Shown piece by piece: positions 26,465-36,113 of a stretch of DNA of 64,000 nt (position 1 is the first letter of the stretch; every line of letters starts with the position of its first letter). This DNA comes from Thermoanaerobaculia bacterium (lineage in GTDB: Bacteria; Acidobacteriota; Thermoanaerobaculia; Multivoradales; JAHEKO01). The DNA is taken from assembly GCA_945787635.1 (NCBI GenBank), contig CALZIK010000071.1:1-64000 (forward strand). Direction: 5' to 3'. The position numbers and the translations under genes were made by a program. The notes beneath the pieces were generated by a model. That model ran no database searches, was not told the origin of the DNA, and saw only the letters and a list, made by a program, of their open reading frames with translations.

Positions 26465-27928
26465 ATGCGCGCATCGGAGCTCATTCGCGGACTGCCGATC
26501 GAAGCCCGCGATGTGGACTTCGAGGTCACGGGCTTGATGCACGACTCTCGTCGGGTCAAGGCCGGCGATCTCTTCGTCGCGCTGGTCGGAGAACGTTTCG
26601 ACGGGCGCGCGTTCGTCGGCGAAGCGCGCGAGCGCGGCGCCGTGGGAGTGCTCTCCGTCGGAGAGGCCCCGGCGGGCTTCGAGGGCCCGTGGCTGCGCAC
26701 CGGCGATCCCCGGGCGATGATGGCTCCGCTCTCGGCGCGACTCCACGAGCATCCCGATCGCCGGCTCCTGATGGTCGGGGTGACCGGCACCAACGGCAAG
26801 TCAACGGTCTGCGCGCTGGTGGCCTCGATCCTCTCGCATGCCAAGCTGCCCGCCGCGACGATCGGCACGCTCGGCTTTCAGTTCGGTGAGCTCTCGGCGA
26901 GCTCGCCGCGAACCACGCCGGAGGCGACCGACCTCTATCCGCTGCTCACCCGGGTGATCGAGGACGGCGGCCGGGCCGCGGTGATGGAAGTGTCCTCGCA
27001 TGCCCTGGCTCTCGAGCGGGCGACGAGCCTCGAGTTCGACGTCGCGGTGTTCACCAACCTGTCTCGCGACCACTTCGATTTTCACCGCGGTTTCGAGGAC
27101 TACTTCGCAGCCAAGCGCAGGCTGTTTGCGCAGCTGAAGCCGGCAGGGCGCGCGGTGGTCAATCTGGACGACCCCTACGGACGCGAGCTGCGCGATCAAA
27201 TCACTCGCGAGGGACGCGAGGTGCTGACTTTTGGCGAAGGTTCGGGAGCGGACGTTTCGGTGATCGAGGCCGGGCTGTCGATCGATCGAACCACGGCGCG
27301 GTTGCAGACGCCCAGGGGCGAGCTGGCGCTGTCGTCATCGCTGCGCGGGCGATTCAATCTGCTCAACGTGCTGGCCGCCGTGGCGGTGGGGGAGGCCCTG
27401 GCGCTAGCCCCAAAGAGCATCGGCGCGGGAATCGAGGCGTTGGGACCGGTCGTCGGCCGCCTCGAGCCGGTCGACTGCGGCCAGCCGTTTCCAGCGTTCA
27501 TCGACTATGCGCACACCGACGCTGCTCTGAGGGCAAGCCTGGGCTCGCTTCGCGAGATCGCGAGCGGACGAAAAATCGTTTGCGTTTTCGGCTGTGGCGG
27601 AGATCGCGATCCCGGCAAGCGAGCTCTCATGGGTCAGGTGGTGGGTGAGCTGGCCGACTTGCCGATCGTCACCTCCGATAATCCTCGGCGCGAGGATCCG
27701 ATGCAGATCATCGCGGCGGTCAAGGAGGGCCTGGAGCGAAGCGGCAACCAGGCGTACCGGGTCGTCCCCGACCGGCGCGAAGCGATCCGCCGCGCGGTGT
27801 CGGTGGCAGACGAGGGCTGGGTGGTTCTCGTGGCCGGCAAGGGACACGAGCAGGGACAGGAAGTGGGAAGCGAAGTCCGGCAGCTTTCCGATCACCAGGA
27901 ACTGAAGCGCGCCTTGGAGGCCAAGTAG
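26465..27928 (+). CDS. murE: UDP-N-acetylmuramoyl-L-alanyl-D-glutamate:meso-diaminopimelate ligase
   Basis: This 487-residue Mur ligase adds the third peptide residue to the UDP-MurNAc-dipeptide. It shows the N-terminal MurE domain (VTGLMHDSRRVKAGDLFVAL), the ATP-binding loop VTGTNGKSTV, the carbamylated-Lys region, and the DNPR motif (SDNPRREDP), which selects meso-diaminopimelate rather than lysine. ATG 26465 gives the typical start MRASELIRGLP; TTG 26447 is an alternative that would overlap ftsI by four bases. mraY follows after two bases, so murF, normally here, is absent. Confidence 0.95.
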   Translation: MRASELIRGLPIEARDVDFEVTGLMHDSRRVKAGDLFVALVGERFDGRAFVGEARERGAVGVLSVGEAPAGFEGPWLRTGDPRAMMAPLSARLHEHPDRRLLMVGVTGTNGKSTVCALVASILSHAKLPAATIGTLGFQFGELSASSPRTTPEATDLYPLLTRVIEDGGRAAVMEVSSHALALERATSLEFDVAVFTNLSRDHFDFHRGFEDYFAAKRRLFAQLKPAGRAVVNLDDPYGRELRDQITREGREVLTFGEGSGADVSVIEAGLSIDRTTARLQTPRGELALSSSLRGRFNLLNVLAAVAVGEALALAPKSIGAGIEALGPVVGRLEPVDCGQPFPAFIDYAHTDAALRASLGSLREIASGRKIVCVFGCGGDRDPGKRALMGQVVGELADLPIVTSDNPRREDPMQIIAAVKEGLERSGNQAYRVVPDRREAIRRAVSVADEGWVVLVAGKGHEQGQEVGSEVRQLSDHQELKRALEAK

Positions 27929-27930
27929 AC

Positions 27931-29016
27931 GTGCTCTACCACCTTCTGTTTCCGCTGAGCGATCGGTTCGCGGCTTTCAACGTCTTTCGATACATCACCT
28001 TCCGATCTGCGGGAGCTGTGGTCACCGCGGTGCTGCTTTCACTGCTGCTCGGCCCTTGGTTCATTCGCAAGCTTCAGGGCCTGTCGATCGGGCAGAGCAT
28101 TCGCGCCGAGGGACCCGAGCGGCACCACGCGAAGGCCGGGACCCCCACAATGGGCGGCTTGCTGATCTTGTTCGCGGTTACGGTTTCAACTTTGCTGTGG
28201 GCAAAGCTCGACGATCCGCTGATCTGGCTGACGCTCGGAGTCACGTTGTCGTTCGGGGCGATCGGCTTCACCGACGACTGGCTCAAGATCCGGAGGCGCA
28301 AGAACCTCGGCCTCAACGCCGCGACCAAGTTCGCGCTGCAGCTCGTCGTCGCCGGAACCGCGGCGACGGTCATTCTGTCGCTCCCCGACGAGTTCGCGGT
28401 GGCCTCGACGGTCGTGTTGCCTTTCTTCAAGACGGCGGTGATCGACATCGGCTGGCTCTACGTTCCCTTTGTCGCCCTGCTGCTCGCGGGCGCGTCGAAC
28501 GCGGTCAATCTGACCGACGGTCTCGACGGGCTGGCGATCGGCGCGGTTTTGATCGCAGCGGCGACCTACGGCATCTTCAGCTACGTGGCCGGCAACGCGG
28601 TCGTGGCCGGCTATCTCCAAGTGCCGTTCGTCGGCGGCGTCGGCGAGGTCGCGGTTTTTTGCAGCGCGCTGGTGGGCGCGAGCATCGGATTTCTCTGGTT
28701 CAACGCCCACCCGGCCGAGATCTTCATGGGCGATGTCGGGTCCCTGGCGCTCGGCGGCGCGATCGGCACGGTGGCGGTGCTGTCCAAGCAGGAGATCGTT
28801 CTGGTCCTGGTGGGAGGGCTGTTCGTGCTGGAGGCCCTGTCGGTGATCATTCAGGTCTCGTCGTTCAAGCTGACCGGAAAGCGCGTCTTTCGAATGGCGC
28901 CGATTCATCATCACTTCGAGCTCAGTGGATGGTCAGAGCCGAAGATCATCGTGCGGTTCTGGATTCTCGCGTTTCTGTTTTCACTCGTTGGCCTCTCGAC
29001 CCTGAAGCTACGATGA
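27931..29016 (+). CDS. mraY: phospho-N-acetylmuramoyl-pentapeptide transferase (lipid I synthase)
   Basis: The 361-residue polytopic enzyme transfers phospho-MurNAc-pentapeptide to undecaprenyl phosphate. It shows about ten membrane helices and the family motifs RHHAKAGTPTMGGLL, GFTDDWLKI with the catalytic Asp pair, NAVNLTDGLDGLA, and FMGDVGSLALGG, ending in MAPIHHHFELSGWSEPKI (the HHH motif). GTG 27931 starts two bases after murE. It ends in an ATGA overlap with murD. Confidence 0.98.
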   Translation: MLYHLLFPLSDRFAAFNVFRYITFRSAGAVVTAVLLSLLLGPWFIRKLQGLSIGQSIRAEGPERHHAKAGTPTMGGLLILFAVTVSTLLWAKLDDPLIWLTLGVTLSFGAIGFTDDWLKIRRRKNLGLNAATKFALQLVVAGTAATVILSLPDEFAVASTVVLPFFKTAVIDIGWLYVPFVALLLAGASNAVNLTDGLDGLAIGAVLIAAATYGIFSYVAGNAVVAGYLQVPFVGGVGEVAVFCSALVGASIGFLWFNAHPAEIFMGDVGSLALGGAIGTVAVLSKQEIVLVLVGGLFVLEALSVIIQVSSFKLTGKRVFRMAPIHHHFELSGWSEPKIIVRFWILAFLFSLVGLSTLKLR

Positions 29017-30425
29017 CCTTCGAGCACCAGCAACGCACACTGAACCGGGTTCTGGTCTACGGCCTGGGGTCTTCAGGCATCGCAGCCGTCGGTCTGTTGA
29101 GGAGCCGGGGCGTTGCCGTCCTCGGTGTTGACCGGCGTCGTCAAGAAGAGATCGATCTCGCCGCCCTGGCCGGCCCCGGCGGCGAGATCGGAGTCGAGCT
29201 GGCGCTCGGCAGCGAACCGGTCGATCTGCCGCCCGACATCGACGCGGTGGTGGTCAGCCCCGGCGTGTCGCTCGATCGCCCACTGCTCGTCGACGCGGGC
29301 GACAAGGGTGTTCCGATCCTGGCCGAGGTGGAGCTCGCGTTTCCCCTTCTCAACGGCCCGGTGGTGGGTATCACCGGCAGCAACGGCAAGAGCACGACCA
29401 CCGCGATGACCGGGGCGTTGCTGCGGGCCGCGGGCTTCGAGGTCGAGGTCTGCGGCAACATCGGAGTGCCTCTGGCCTCCGTGGTCGACGGCCCCGGCGG
29501 CAGGATCTTCGTGGTCGAGCTGTCGAGCTTCCAGCTCGAAACGGTGGCGACCTTCCGGCCACGGGCGGCAGCTCTGCTCAATATTTCCCCGGATCACCTG
29601 GACCGTCACAAGAACATGGCCGGCTACGTGGCCGCAAAGACCAACCTCTTTGCCCGCCAGGCGCGTGAAGACTGCGCGGTGCTCAACGCCGATGACCCTC
29701 TGGTGAGAGAGGTCGGGACGCGCGCTCGCAAGAGGTTCTTCTCGCGGCTCGGGAAGGTCGAGGATGGCTGCCACCTCGACGGCGACCGGGTCGTTGAAAT
29801 CGATCCCGTCGAGGGTTCAACCGAGCTCTTCAAGCGGTCCGATGTCGCGCAGCAAGGCGAGCACAATCTCGAGAATGCCATGGCCGCGGCCCTTCTGGCG
29901 CGGGCGATGGGTGCGGCGCCGGCCGGATTCAGCGCAGCGCTGGCGAGGTTCGAGGGGCTTTCCCACCGGATGGAAACCGTCGCGCTTCTCGACGGCGTGC
30001 AGTGGATTGACGATTCCAAGGGCACCAACGTGAGCGCGGTTTTAAAGTCGCTCGGCTCGTTGCCCGACGGAAGCGTGCATCTGATTCTCGGCGGTCGCGG
30101 CAAGGGCGAGAGCTTCGAGCCGCTCACTGAACTGGTGGCGCGCAAAGCCCGCCGGGTCTATCTGATCGGCGAGGCTTCGGGAGAGCTTTCACGGACGCTC
30201 GACGGCGCCGTCCTCGAAGAGGTCGGGGATCTGGAGGAGGCCGTCACGCGAGCTGCTCGCGAAGCGAGCGACGGCGAGTCCGTGCTGCTCTCGCCGGCCT
30301 GCACCAGCTTCGATCAGTACGCGAACTTCGCCGCGCGCGGCGATCACTTCAAGCGCCTGGTGCTGGCGCTGGTCGCGGCCAAGGCCCGCTCGAGCGGCGG
30401 CTCGACTGGAGCATCGGATGGCTAA
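29013..30425 (+). CDS. murD: UDP-N-acetylmuramoyl-L-alanine:D-glutamate ligase
   Basis: The 470-residue Mur ligase adds D-glutamate to UDP-MurNAc-L-Ala. It has an N-terminal Rossmann-like domain (VLVYGLGSSGIAAVGLL), the ATP loop GITGSNGKSTTTAM, VVELSSFQLE and NISPDHLDRH typical of MurD, and a C-terminal ligase domain (DDSKGTNVSAVLKSL, LILGGRGKG, LLSPACTSFDQYANFAARG). ATG 29013 overlaps mraY by four bases; the longer frame to 28056 is a shadow within mraY. It overlaps ftsW by eight bases. Confidence 0.97.
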   Translation: MTFEHQQRTLNRVLVYGLGSSGIAAVGLLRSRGVAVLGVDRRRQEEIDLAALAGPGGEIGVELALGSEPVDLPPDIDAVVVSPGVSLDRPLLVDAGDKGVPILAEVELAFPLLNGPVVGITGSNGKSTTTAMTGALLRAAGFEVEVCGNIGVPLASVVDGPGGRIFVVELSSFQLETVATFRPRAAALLNISPDHLDRHKNMAGYVAAKTNLFARQAREDCAVLNADDPLVREVGTRARKRFFSRLGKVEDGCHLDGDRVVEIDPVEGSTELFKRSDVAQQGEHNLENAMAAALLARAMGAAPAGFSAALARFEGLSHRMETVALLDGVQWIDDSKGTNVSAVLKSLGSLPDGSVHLILGGRGKGESFEPLTELVARKARRVYLIGEASGELSRTLDGAVLEEVGDLEEAVTRAAREASDGESVLLSPACTSFDQYANFAARGDHFKRLVLALVAAKARSSGGSTGASDG

Positions 30426-31503
30426 GAAGCTTGCATTCGACGCCGTGCTTTTCACGACGATCCTGATCCTGGTGGTCTTTGGCCTGACGATCGTCTATTC
30501 GGCGAGCGCGGCGACCGCCAAGAGCGATCAGGGATCGGAGGCCGCCTTGATGATGAAGCAGGCGTTCGCCGCCGCCGTCGGCGTGGTCGCGATGTGGCTC
30601 CTGATGCACTTCGACTATCAGCTCTTCGGTCGCAAGAGGGTGATCTGGAGCCTGTTTGCGATCACCGCGACTCTGCTCGGCCTGGCACTTATGGCGCCGG
30701 CCCTCAACAACACGAATCGTTGGTTGGTTGTCGCCGGCATGTCGTTTCAGCCGTCGGAGCTGGCGAAGTTCGCCGTCGTGCCTCTGGTGGCCTACCAGCT
30801 GGCCAAGACCGACACCTTGCGAGAGAACCGCCGGTTCGTGGTGCCGGCGATGTTGACCGCGGGCACGCTGGCAGTTCTGGTTCTGCTGGGTCGCGACCTC
30901 GGGACCGCCGCCATCCTGGTCGCCACGACGGCGCTCTTGTTCTTTCTTGCCGGCCTGCCGCTATGGCGGATCCTGGCTGCCGCGGGCCTTGTGGTGCCGG
31001 TGATCGTCGCTTCGATCGTCTTCGAGCCCTACCGGCGCGCGAGGTGGCTGGCGTTTCTCGACCCGGAGGCGGACCCCTTGGGCTCGGGCTTTCAGGCGCT
31101 GCAGTCGCTGATCGCCGTCGGCTCGGGTGGCTCCTTCGGTCTCGGGCTGGGGCAGGGCGTCCAGAAGCTCCATTTCCTGCCCTATCCCCACTCGGATTTC
31201 GTGTTCTCGATCATCGCCGAGGAGCTCGGTCTGGTTGGATGCCTGTTTCTGGTCGCTCTGTTCGGTGTTCTGCTCTGGCGGGGCGCGCGAGCCGGCCGCC
31301 GGGCGCCGGATCCGCTCGGTCGCTATCTGGCCTGGGGTCTGACCGGCGGCCTCTGCCTTCAAGCGGCGATCCACGTCAGCGTGGCGCTGGCTCTCCTGCC
31401 GGCCACTGGAATCACCCTGCCCTTCGTCTCCTACGGCGGCTCCTCACTGGTGCTGAGCTTGGCCTCCTGCGGAGTCATTCTGAACGTGTCTCAGCATGGA
31501 TGA
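30418..31503 (+). CDS. ftsW: septal peptidoglycan glycosyltransferase FtsW (SEDS family)
   Basis: A 361-residue membrane protein with about ten helices that polymerises lipid II at the septum together with FtsI. SEDS motifs include the VYSASAA start region, FQPSELAKFAVV, the catalytic-loop region LLGRDLGTAAIL with its Asp, PYPHSDFVFSIIAEELG, and the C-terminal GITLPFVSYGGSSL. It begins eight bases inside murD and ends eight bases inside murG, so translation is coupled both ways. Position between murD and murG marks it as FtsW rather than RodA. Confidence 0.96.
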   Translation: MAKKLAFDAVLFTTILILVVFGLTIVYSASAATAKSDQGSEAALMMKQAFAAAVGVVAMWLLMHFDYQLFGRKRVIWSLFAITATLLGLALMAPALNNTNRWLVVAGMSFQPSELAKFAVVPLVAYQLAKTDTLRENRRFVVPAMLTAGTLAVLVLLGRDLGTAAILVATTALLFFLAGLPLWRILAAAGLVVPVIVASIVFEPYRRARWLAFLDPEADPLGSGFQALQSLIAVGSGGSFGLGLGQGVQKLHFLPYPHSDFVFSIIAEELGLVGCLFLVALFGVLLWRGARAGRRAPDPLGRYLAWGLTGGLCLQAAIHVSVALALLPATGITLPFVSYGGSSLVLSLASCGVILNVSQHG

Positions 31504-32614
31504 TGAGGGTCAACGTGAGCAACCGGCAGCGGTTCATGTCCTCATGGCTGGAGGGGGCACCGCCGGACATGTTTTTCCGGCGCTTGCCGTGGCCGCCGAG
31601 CTCGACCGCAGGGGGCACAAGGTGAGCTGGGCCGGCCGATCGGACAGCATGGAAGAGAACCTGGTCGTGGCGGCCGGCCTCGAGTTTCACGAGCTGGGGG
31701 CACGGCCCTGGGTCGGCAAGGGCGTCGTTGCCAAGGCCGCAGCGGCCGCGACCCTGGGCTGGTCGAGCCTTCGCGGAAGAAGCCTCGTGCGCCGGCTCGC
31801 CGCCGACGCGGTCCTGGGCACCGGAGGCTACGTTTCGGCGCCCGCCCTGCTCGGCGCTCGACTCGCCGGGCGACCGGCGTTCCTCTTCGAGCCCAATGCC
31901 CAGGCCGGATCCGCCAACCGGCTGATGGCACGCTGGTCGACCTCGGCGTTCATCGCGCACGAGGCCACCGCGCGGCAGTTGGCCTGCCCGGCCGAGGTCA
32001 CTGGAATTCCGGTCCGCTCGCAGTTTCACTCGATTGGCCCGCTGCCGGAAGGACGACCGCATCTGCTGGTCCTCGGAGGCAGCCAGGGGGCGCGACAGAT
32101 CAACGAGCTGATGCCCGCGATCGTGGAGCGCCTGATCGCCGAGCTGCCGGACTTGACGGTCACCCACCAGGCGGGCGGTGTTCATGTCGATGCGGTCGAG
32201 TCCGGCTATCGAGCGCTGGGCTCGATTGCGACTACCGGCGGCCCGGTGTCGGTCGTGCCCTTCATCGATGGCGTCGCGGCCGCCATGGCGGCCGCCCACC
32301 TGGTGGTGTCGCGGGCGGGGGCTCTGGCCACCGCCGAGCTGGCGGCCGCCGGACGACCGGCGATTCTGGTCCCTCTCACCGCGGCCGGAGCGGGTCATCA
32401 GCGGTTCAACGCCGAGCGGATGGAGATCGAGGGAGCCGCGCTGGCTCTTTCGGGGGACCGCCTCGACGGCGACCGCCTCGGAGACGCGATCCTCACGCTA
32501 CTGCGGGATCGCCCGAGGCTCGAGGCGATGTCGTCGTCGGCGAGGGCGCTGGCGAATCCGAACGCCGCCGCCCGCATCGCGGAAGTACTGGCCACCGCCG
32601 GAGGTCGACGCTGA
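31496..32614 (+). CDS. murG: lipid II synthase (UDP-GlcNAc:lipid I N-acetylglucosamine transferase)
   Basis: The 372-residue GT-B glycosyltransferase adds GlcNAc to lipid I at the inner face of the membrane. Signatures are the glycine-rich loop VLMAGGGTAGHVFPALAVA, the second one LVLGGSQGARQINE, and the UDP-binding C-terminal segment VVSRAGALATAELAAAGRPAILVPL. It overlaps ftsW by eight bases and murC by one (TGATG). An eleven-residue polar extension precedes the first strand, so a slightly later start cannot be excluded, but no better one is visible. Confidence 0.97.
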   Translation: MDDEGQREQPAAVHVLMAGGGTAGHVFPALAVAAELDRRGHKVSWAGRSDSMEENLVVAAGLEFHELGARPWVGKGVVAKAAAAATLGWSSLRGRSLVRRLAADAVLGTGGYVSAPALLGARLAGRPAFLFEPNAQAGSANRLMARWSTSAFIAHEATARQLACPAEVTGIPVRSQFHSIGPLPEGRPHLLVLGGSQGARQINELMPAIVERLIAELPDLTVTHQAGGVHVDAVESGYRALGSIATTGGPVSVVPFIDGVAAAMAAAHLVVSRAGALATAELAAAGRPAILVPLTAAGAGHQRFNAERMEIEGAALALSGDRLDGDRLGDAILTLLRDRPRLEAMSSSARALANPNAAARIAEVLATAGGRR

Positions 32615-34011
32615 TGTTTCGCCAGTTCGCGGACTTGAAGAGCGTTCACTTCATCGGCATCGGTGGCGCCGGCATGAGCGGCATCGCCGAAGTGCTGGTC
32701 GACTATGAGTTGACCGTCTCGGGTTGCGACCTGCACGACAGTGAAGCCACGCGGCGGCTCGCGAAGCTGGGCGTGGCGGTCGAGGTCGGCCATTCTCCCG
32801 CGCACCTCGAGAATGTCGATCTGGTGGTTGTGTCGTCGGCGGTCGACGAAAGCAATGTCGAGGTTCGCGGCGCGCGCGAGCGGGGCGTCACCGTCGTCCG
32901 GAGAGCGGAGATGCTGGCCGAGCTCATGCGGCTCAAGTACGGGATCGCGATAGCCGGCACCCATGGCAAGACCACGACGACGTCGCTGGTGGGAACGCTC
33001 CTGACCGAGGCCGGTCTCGACCCGACGGTAATCGTCGGCGGTCGTCTACGAGTCTCGGGTACCGGCGCGCGCCTCGGGCGCAGTGAATATCTGGTTGCCG
33101 AGGCCGACGAGTTCGATCGCAGCTTTCTGCGCCTCCAGCCGGTCCTGGCGGTGGTGACTTCGATCGACGCCGACCATCTCGATACCTACGGCGATCTCGA
33201 CGAGATCTGCAACGCCTTCGTCGAGTTCGCGTCCAAGGTGCCCTTCTTCGGAGAGTTGATCGTCTGCCTGGACGACCCCAATGTCCGCAAGGTGTTGCCG
33301 CGGTTGAGCGATCGGCGAACGCTGACCTACGGGTTCTCGCCACACGCGGACTTGTCCGCGCGGGACGTTCGGCAGGGCGACGGCGCAACCACCTTCGTGG
33401 TTCACTCCGCGGCCGAGGGGACGCTCGGAGAGTTGAGGATTCCACTCCCGGGAAGGCACAACGTTCAGAACGCCCTGGCCGCGGTCGCCGTGGGCAGGGC
33501 GGTCGGGCTCGACTTCGACGCCATCGTATCGGCGCTCGAGAGCTTTTCCGGTGTCCATCGCAGGTTCGAGCGGCTTGGCAGCTGGAGGGGAGCGGAGGTG
33601 GTTGACGACTACGCCCACCATCCCACCGAGGTGGCCGCGACCCTCGAGGCGGCTCGTGCGACGTTTTCCGGTCGGCGGCTTCATGTCGTTTTTCAGCCTC
33701 ATCTCTACAGCCGCACGCGCGAGCAAGCCGAGGCCTTCGGTCTGGCGCTAATGGCGGCGGACCATGCGATCGTCACCGAGATCTATGCCTCTCGGGAAGC
33801 GCCGATCGAAGGAGTGACCAGCCAGCTGGTCAGCGATGCCGCGAGACGGAGTGGCCACCAACGGGTCGAGGACGCGGTGGACTTCGTCGAGGCCCGCGCG
33901 CTGCTGGAGGCATCGGTCGAGGCCGGAGATGTGGTCATAACGATGGGAGCGGGCGACGTGGTTCGGTTGGCTGCCGAACTCGCCGCCGGAGACGCCGAGG
34001 AGGTCTCGTGA
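32614..34011 (+). CDS. murC: UDP-N-acetylmuramate:L-alanine ligase
   Basis: The 465-residue enzyme adds L-alanine to UDP-MurNAc. Typical features are VHFIGIGGAGMSGIAEVL at the start, the ATP loop IAGTHGKTTTTSLVG, EADEFDRSFL, SIDADHLDTYGDL, RRFERLG and DDYAHHPTEVAATL, and VVFQPHLYSRT. Length and order are normal for MurC. It follows murG with a one-base overlap and overlaps ftsQ by four bases (GTGA). murB and ddl, often found directly after murC, are not here. Confidence 0.98.
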   Translation: MFRQFADLKSVHFIGIGGAGMSGIAEVLVDYELTVSGCDLHDSEATRRLAKLGVAVEVGHSPAHLENVDLVVVSSAVDESNVEVRGARERGVTVVRRAEMLAELMRLKYGIAIAGTHGKTTTTSLVGTLLTEAGLDPTVIVGGRLRVSGTGARLGRSEYLVAEADEFDRSFLRLQPVLAVVTSIDADHLDTYGDLDEICNAFVEFASKVPFFGELIVCLDDPNVRKVLPRLSDRRTLTYGFSPHADLSARDVRQGDGATTFVVHSAAEGTLGELRIPLPGRHNVQNALAAVAVGRAVGLDFDAIVSALESFSGVHRRFERLGSWRGAEVVDDYAHHPTEVAATLEAARATFSGRRLHVVFQPHLYSRTREQAEAFGLALMAADHAIVTEIYASREAPIEGVTSQLVSDAARRSGHQRVEDAVDFVEARALLEASVEAGDVVITMGAGDVVRLAAELAAGDAEEVS

Positions 34012-34853
34012 GCGATCACCAGCGGATGGCGCCTCTCGATGCCCCAAAGCCCGAGCCGTTCCGGCGGCGTCAGTTCGTTGCGCCGCATCGGCGCCGCAAG
34101 CTGATCTTCCGCCTGATCAAGCCGTTCATGGCCGCGCTCGCGATCGTCGGTTTGCCGAGCGTCCTGGTCGGCTGGATTCTGCTTTCGGACCAATTCGCGG
34201 TCCGCGGGGTCAGCATCGTCGTGGGCGACAGGGTCTCGGCGGCCTGGGCCTCGGAGCGGTTGCGCGTTTTCGAGGGCCGAAACCTGCTCTCGGTGGGCGT
34301 CGACGAGGTCGAACGGACGCTCGGAGAGCATCCTTGGGTGGAGGGTGTCCGTATCGACCGGCGGCCGCCGAGCGAGCTCGAGGTGAAGATCCTCGAGAAG
34401 CACCCGGCGGCCCTCCTGGTTCAGGGCGAGACCCTGGTTTTCGTGGACCGGTCCGGGGGGGTGATCGGACCGTACGACCCGGGCGTCGACCCTGGAGATC
34501 TGGTCGTCCTCTCGATCCCCGAAGACCAATCGGATCTGGTGGTCGCGGGACTGGCGTTGATAGCCGAGTGGCGAGGTAAGGGACTACCTTGGATCGAAGG
34601 CCTCTCGGAGGTTCAGGCGCTGACCGCGACGGATTTCAAAGTGATCACGGCCGCGCTGCCTTGCCCGCTCTTTGTCTCCTCGGTCAACCTGGCCGACGGA
34701 CTGGCTTCGCTGGTGCGGTACGGACCGCGGATCGAACAAGAAATGACCCGGTTTCCCCAGGTTGGGGCGATCGATTTGAGATTCCACGGACGGATTGTCT
34801 TTCAACCCGCGGCGCCGGCGCCGCGTAACTTAGAGGGCGAAACGAATGCCTAA
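34008..34853 (+). CDS. ftsQ: cell division protein FtsQ/DivIB
   Basis: The 281-residue bitopic protein has a basic cytoplasmic head (about 1-40), one membrane helix (about 42-62, PFMAALAIVGLPSVLVGWIL), a POTRA domain (about 66-135, FAVRGVSIVVGDRVSAAWAS, NLLSVGVDEVERTLGEHPWV, RRPPSELEVKILEKHPAALL) and a beta domain. It would hold FtsB and FtsL in the divisome. GTG 34008 overlaps murC by four bases, and the end overlaps ftsA by eight. Confidence 0.93.
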   Translation: MSDHQRMAPLDAPKPEPFRRRQFVAPHRRRKLIFRLIKPFMAALAIVGLPSVLVGWILLSDQFAVRGVSIVVGDRVSAAWASERLRVFEGRNLLSVGVDEVERTLGEHPWVEGVRIDRRPPSELEVKILEKHPAALLVQGETLVFVDRSGGVIGPYDPGVDPGDLVVLSIPEDQSDLVVAGLALIAEWRGKGLPWIEGLSEVQALTATDFKVITAALPCPLFVSSVNLADGLASLVRYGPRIEQEMTRFPQVGAIDLRFHGRIVFQPAAPAPRNLEGETNA

Positions 34854-36084
34854 GCCAAACTCCCAAACCGTCGTAATCGACATCGGCTCGTCGAAAGTCG
34901 GCGTCCTGATTGGTCAAGTCAACGAGCACGGGTTCATGGAGGTTGTCGGCAAAGGCCACGCTCCGAATCGCGGCACTCGTAAGGGTCATGTCGTTAACGT
35001 CGAGGCCACCGTCGAGGCTCTCAAGAAGGCCACCGAAGAGGCCGAGGTCATGGCGGGCGTCGAGGTCGAGCAGGCGTATGTCGGTATCGCCGGCACCGAC
35101 ACTCGTTGCGTCAACTCGCGAGGTATGGTTTCAGTGGCTCGCAAGAACCTCGAGATCAACCGGCTGGACATCGAGCGTTCCCTCGAAGCCGCACAGGCGG
35201 CCGCTCTGCCCTCGGACCGCGAGATCCTGCACGCGATTCCGCGAGAGTTCATCGTTGACGAACAGGGCGGGATCGCCGATCCGATCGGCATGATGGGTTC
35301 ACGACTCGAGGTGGCCGTGCACTTGGTTACTTGCAATCGGACTCGCACCAAGACGCTTTTGACGTGCATCAACCGAGCCGGTATCGAGGCCATCGAGATG
35401 GTGTTCGAACCGCTCGCGACCGCCGAGGCGGCTTTGACCCACGATGAGAGAGAGCTCGGCGTACTGCTGCTCGATATCGGCTCCGGAACTACCGAATATG
35501 CGTACTTCAGCGAGGGCGAAGTGCAGCATAGTGGCGTTCTGCCGGTCGGCTCTGGGCACTTTACGAACGATCTGGCTATGGTCTTGCGCACGCCCTTTGC
35601 CGAGGCCGAACAGATCAAGATCCGCTACGGGTGCTGTCTGGCCGGAATGCTCGGCGAGGAGCAGGGAATCTCGATCCCCGCGGTTGCGGGGGGGCCACCC
35701 CGAGTGGTTCCCAAAGCCGAGCTCTGCCAGATCCTGCAGCCGAGGGCCGAGGAGATTCTGTCGCTGGTGCGCGACGATCTGCTACGGGCCGGGGTAGAAA
35801 GCAATCTGCGCGGAGGAGTGGTGCTGACTGGCGGCGGCGCCCAGCTCGACGGCCTCCTGGAGATGGCCGAACAGATCTTCGACACCGGAGTACGCTACGG
35901 GCTGCCCCAGGGGCTCGGAGGTCTGGTGGACGTGATCAGCTCGCCGGTGTGGACCACGGCGTCGGGACTGCTGCTTTATGGCCAGGCATCGGAAATGAAT
36001 CGGCTGCGCAAGTCGAATCGCAGGGAATCGTCCGTGCGATCGATGATGGGCAGCTTGAAAGAAATGTTTTCGGACTTACTCTGA
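34846..36084 (+). CDS. ftsA: cell division protein FtsA
   Basis: The 412-residue actin-like protein tethers FtsZ to the membrane. It shows VVIDIGSSKVGVLIG (phosphate 1), an SHS2/1C domain region (about 85-165), VLLLDIGSGTTEYAYF (phosphate 2) and VVLTGGGAQLDGLLEMAE (adenosine loop). The extreme C-terminus (VRSMMGSLKEMFSDLL) is the amphipathic membrane-targeting helix. It overlaps ftsQ by eight bases and is followed by ftsZ after 29 bases, the standard order. Confidence 0.98.
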   Translation: MPKPNSQTVVIDIGSSKVGVLIGQVNEHGFMEVVGKGHAPNRGTRKGHVVNVEATVEALKKATEEAEVMAGVEVEQAYVGIAGTDTRCVNSRGMVSVARKNLEINRLDIERSLEAAQAAALPSDREILHAIPREFIVDEQGGIADPIGMMGSRLEVAVHLVTCNRTRTKTLLTCINRAGIEAIEMVFEPLATAEAALTHDERELGVLLLDIGSGTTEYAYFSEGEVQHSGVLPVGSGHFTNDLAMVLRTPFAEAEQIKIRYGCCLAGMLGEEQGISIPAVAGGPPRVVPKAELCQILQPRAEEILSLVRDDLLRAGVESNLRGGVVLTGGGAQLDGLLEMAEQIFDTGVRYGLPQGLGGLVDVISSPVWTTASGLLLYGQASEMNRLRKSNRRESSVRSMMGSLKEMFSDLL

Positions 36085-36113
36085 GGTGATTCGATTTTTC
36101 AAAGGAGCTCGAC

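Noticed and set aside
26465-27928. murE as a MurE-MurF fusion that would explain the missing murF
   Set aside because: At 487 residues it has the length and a single ATP loop of one Mur ligase only.
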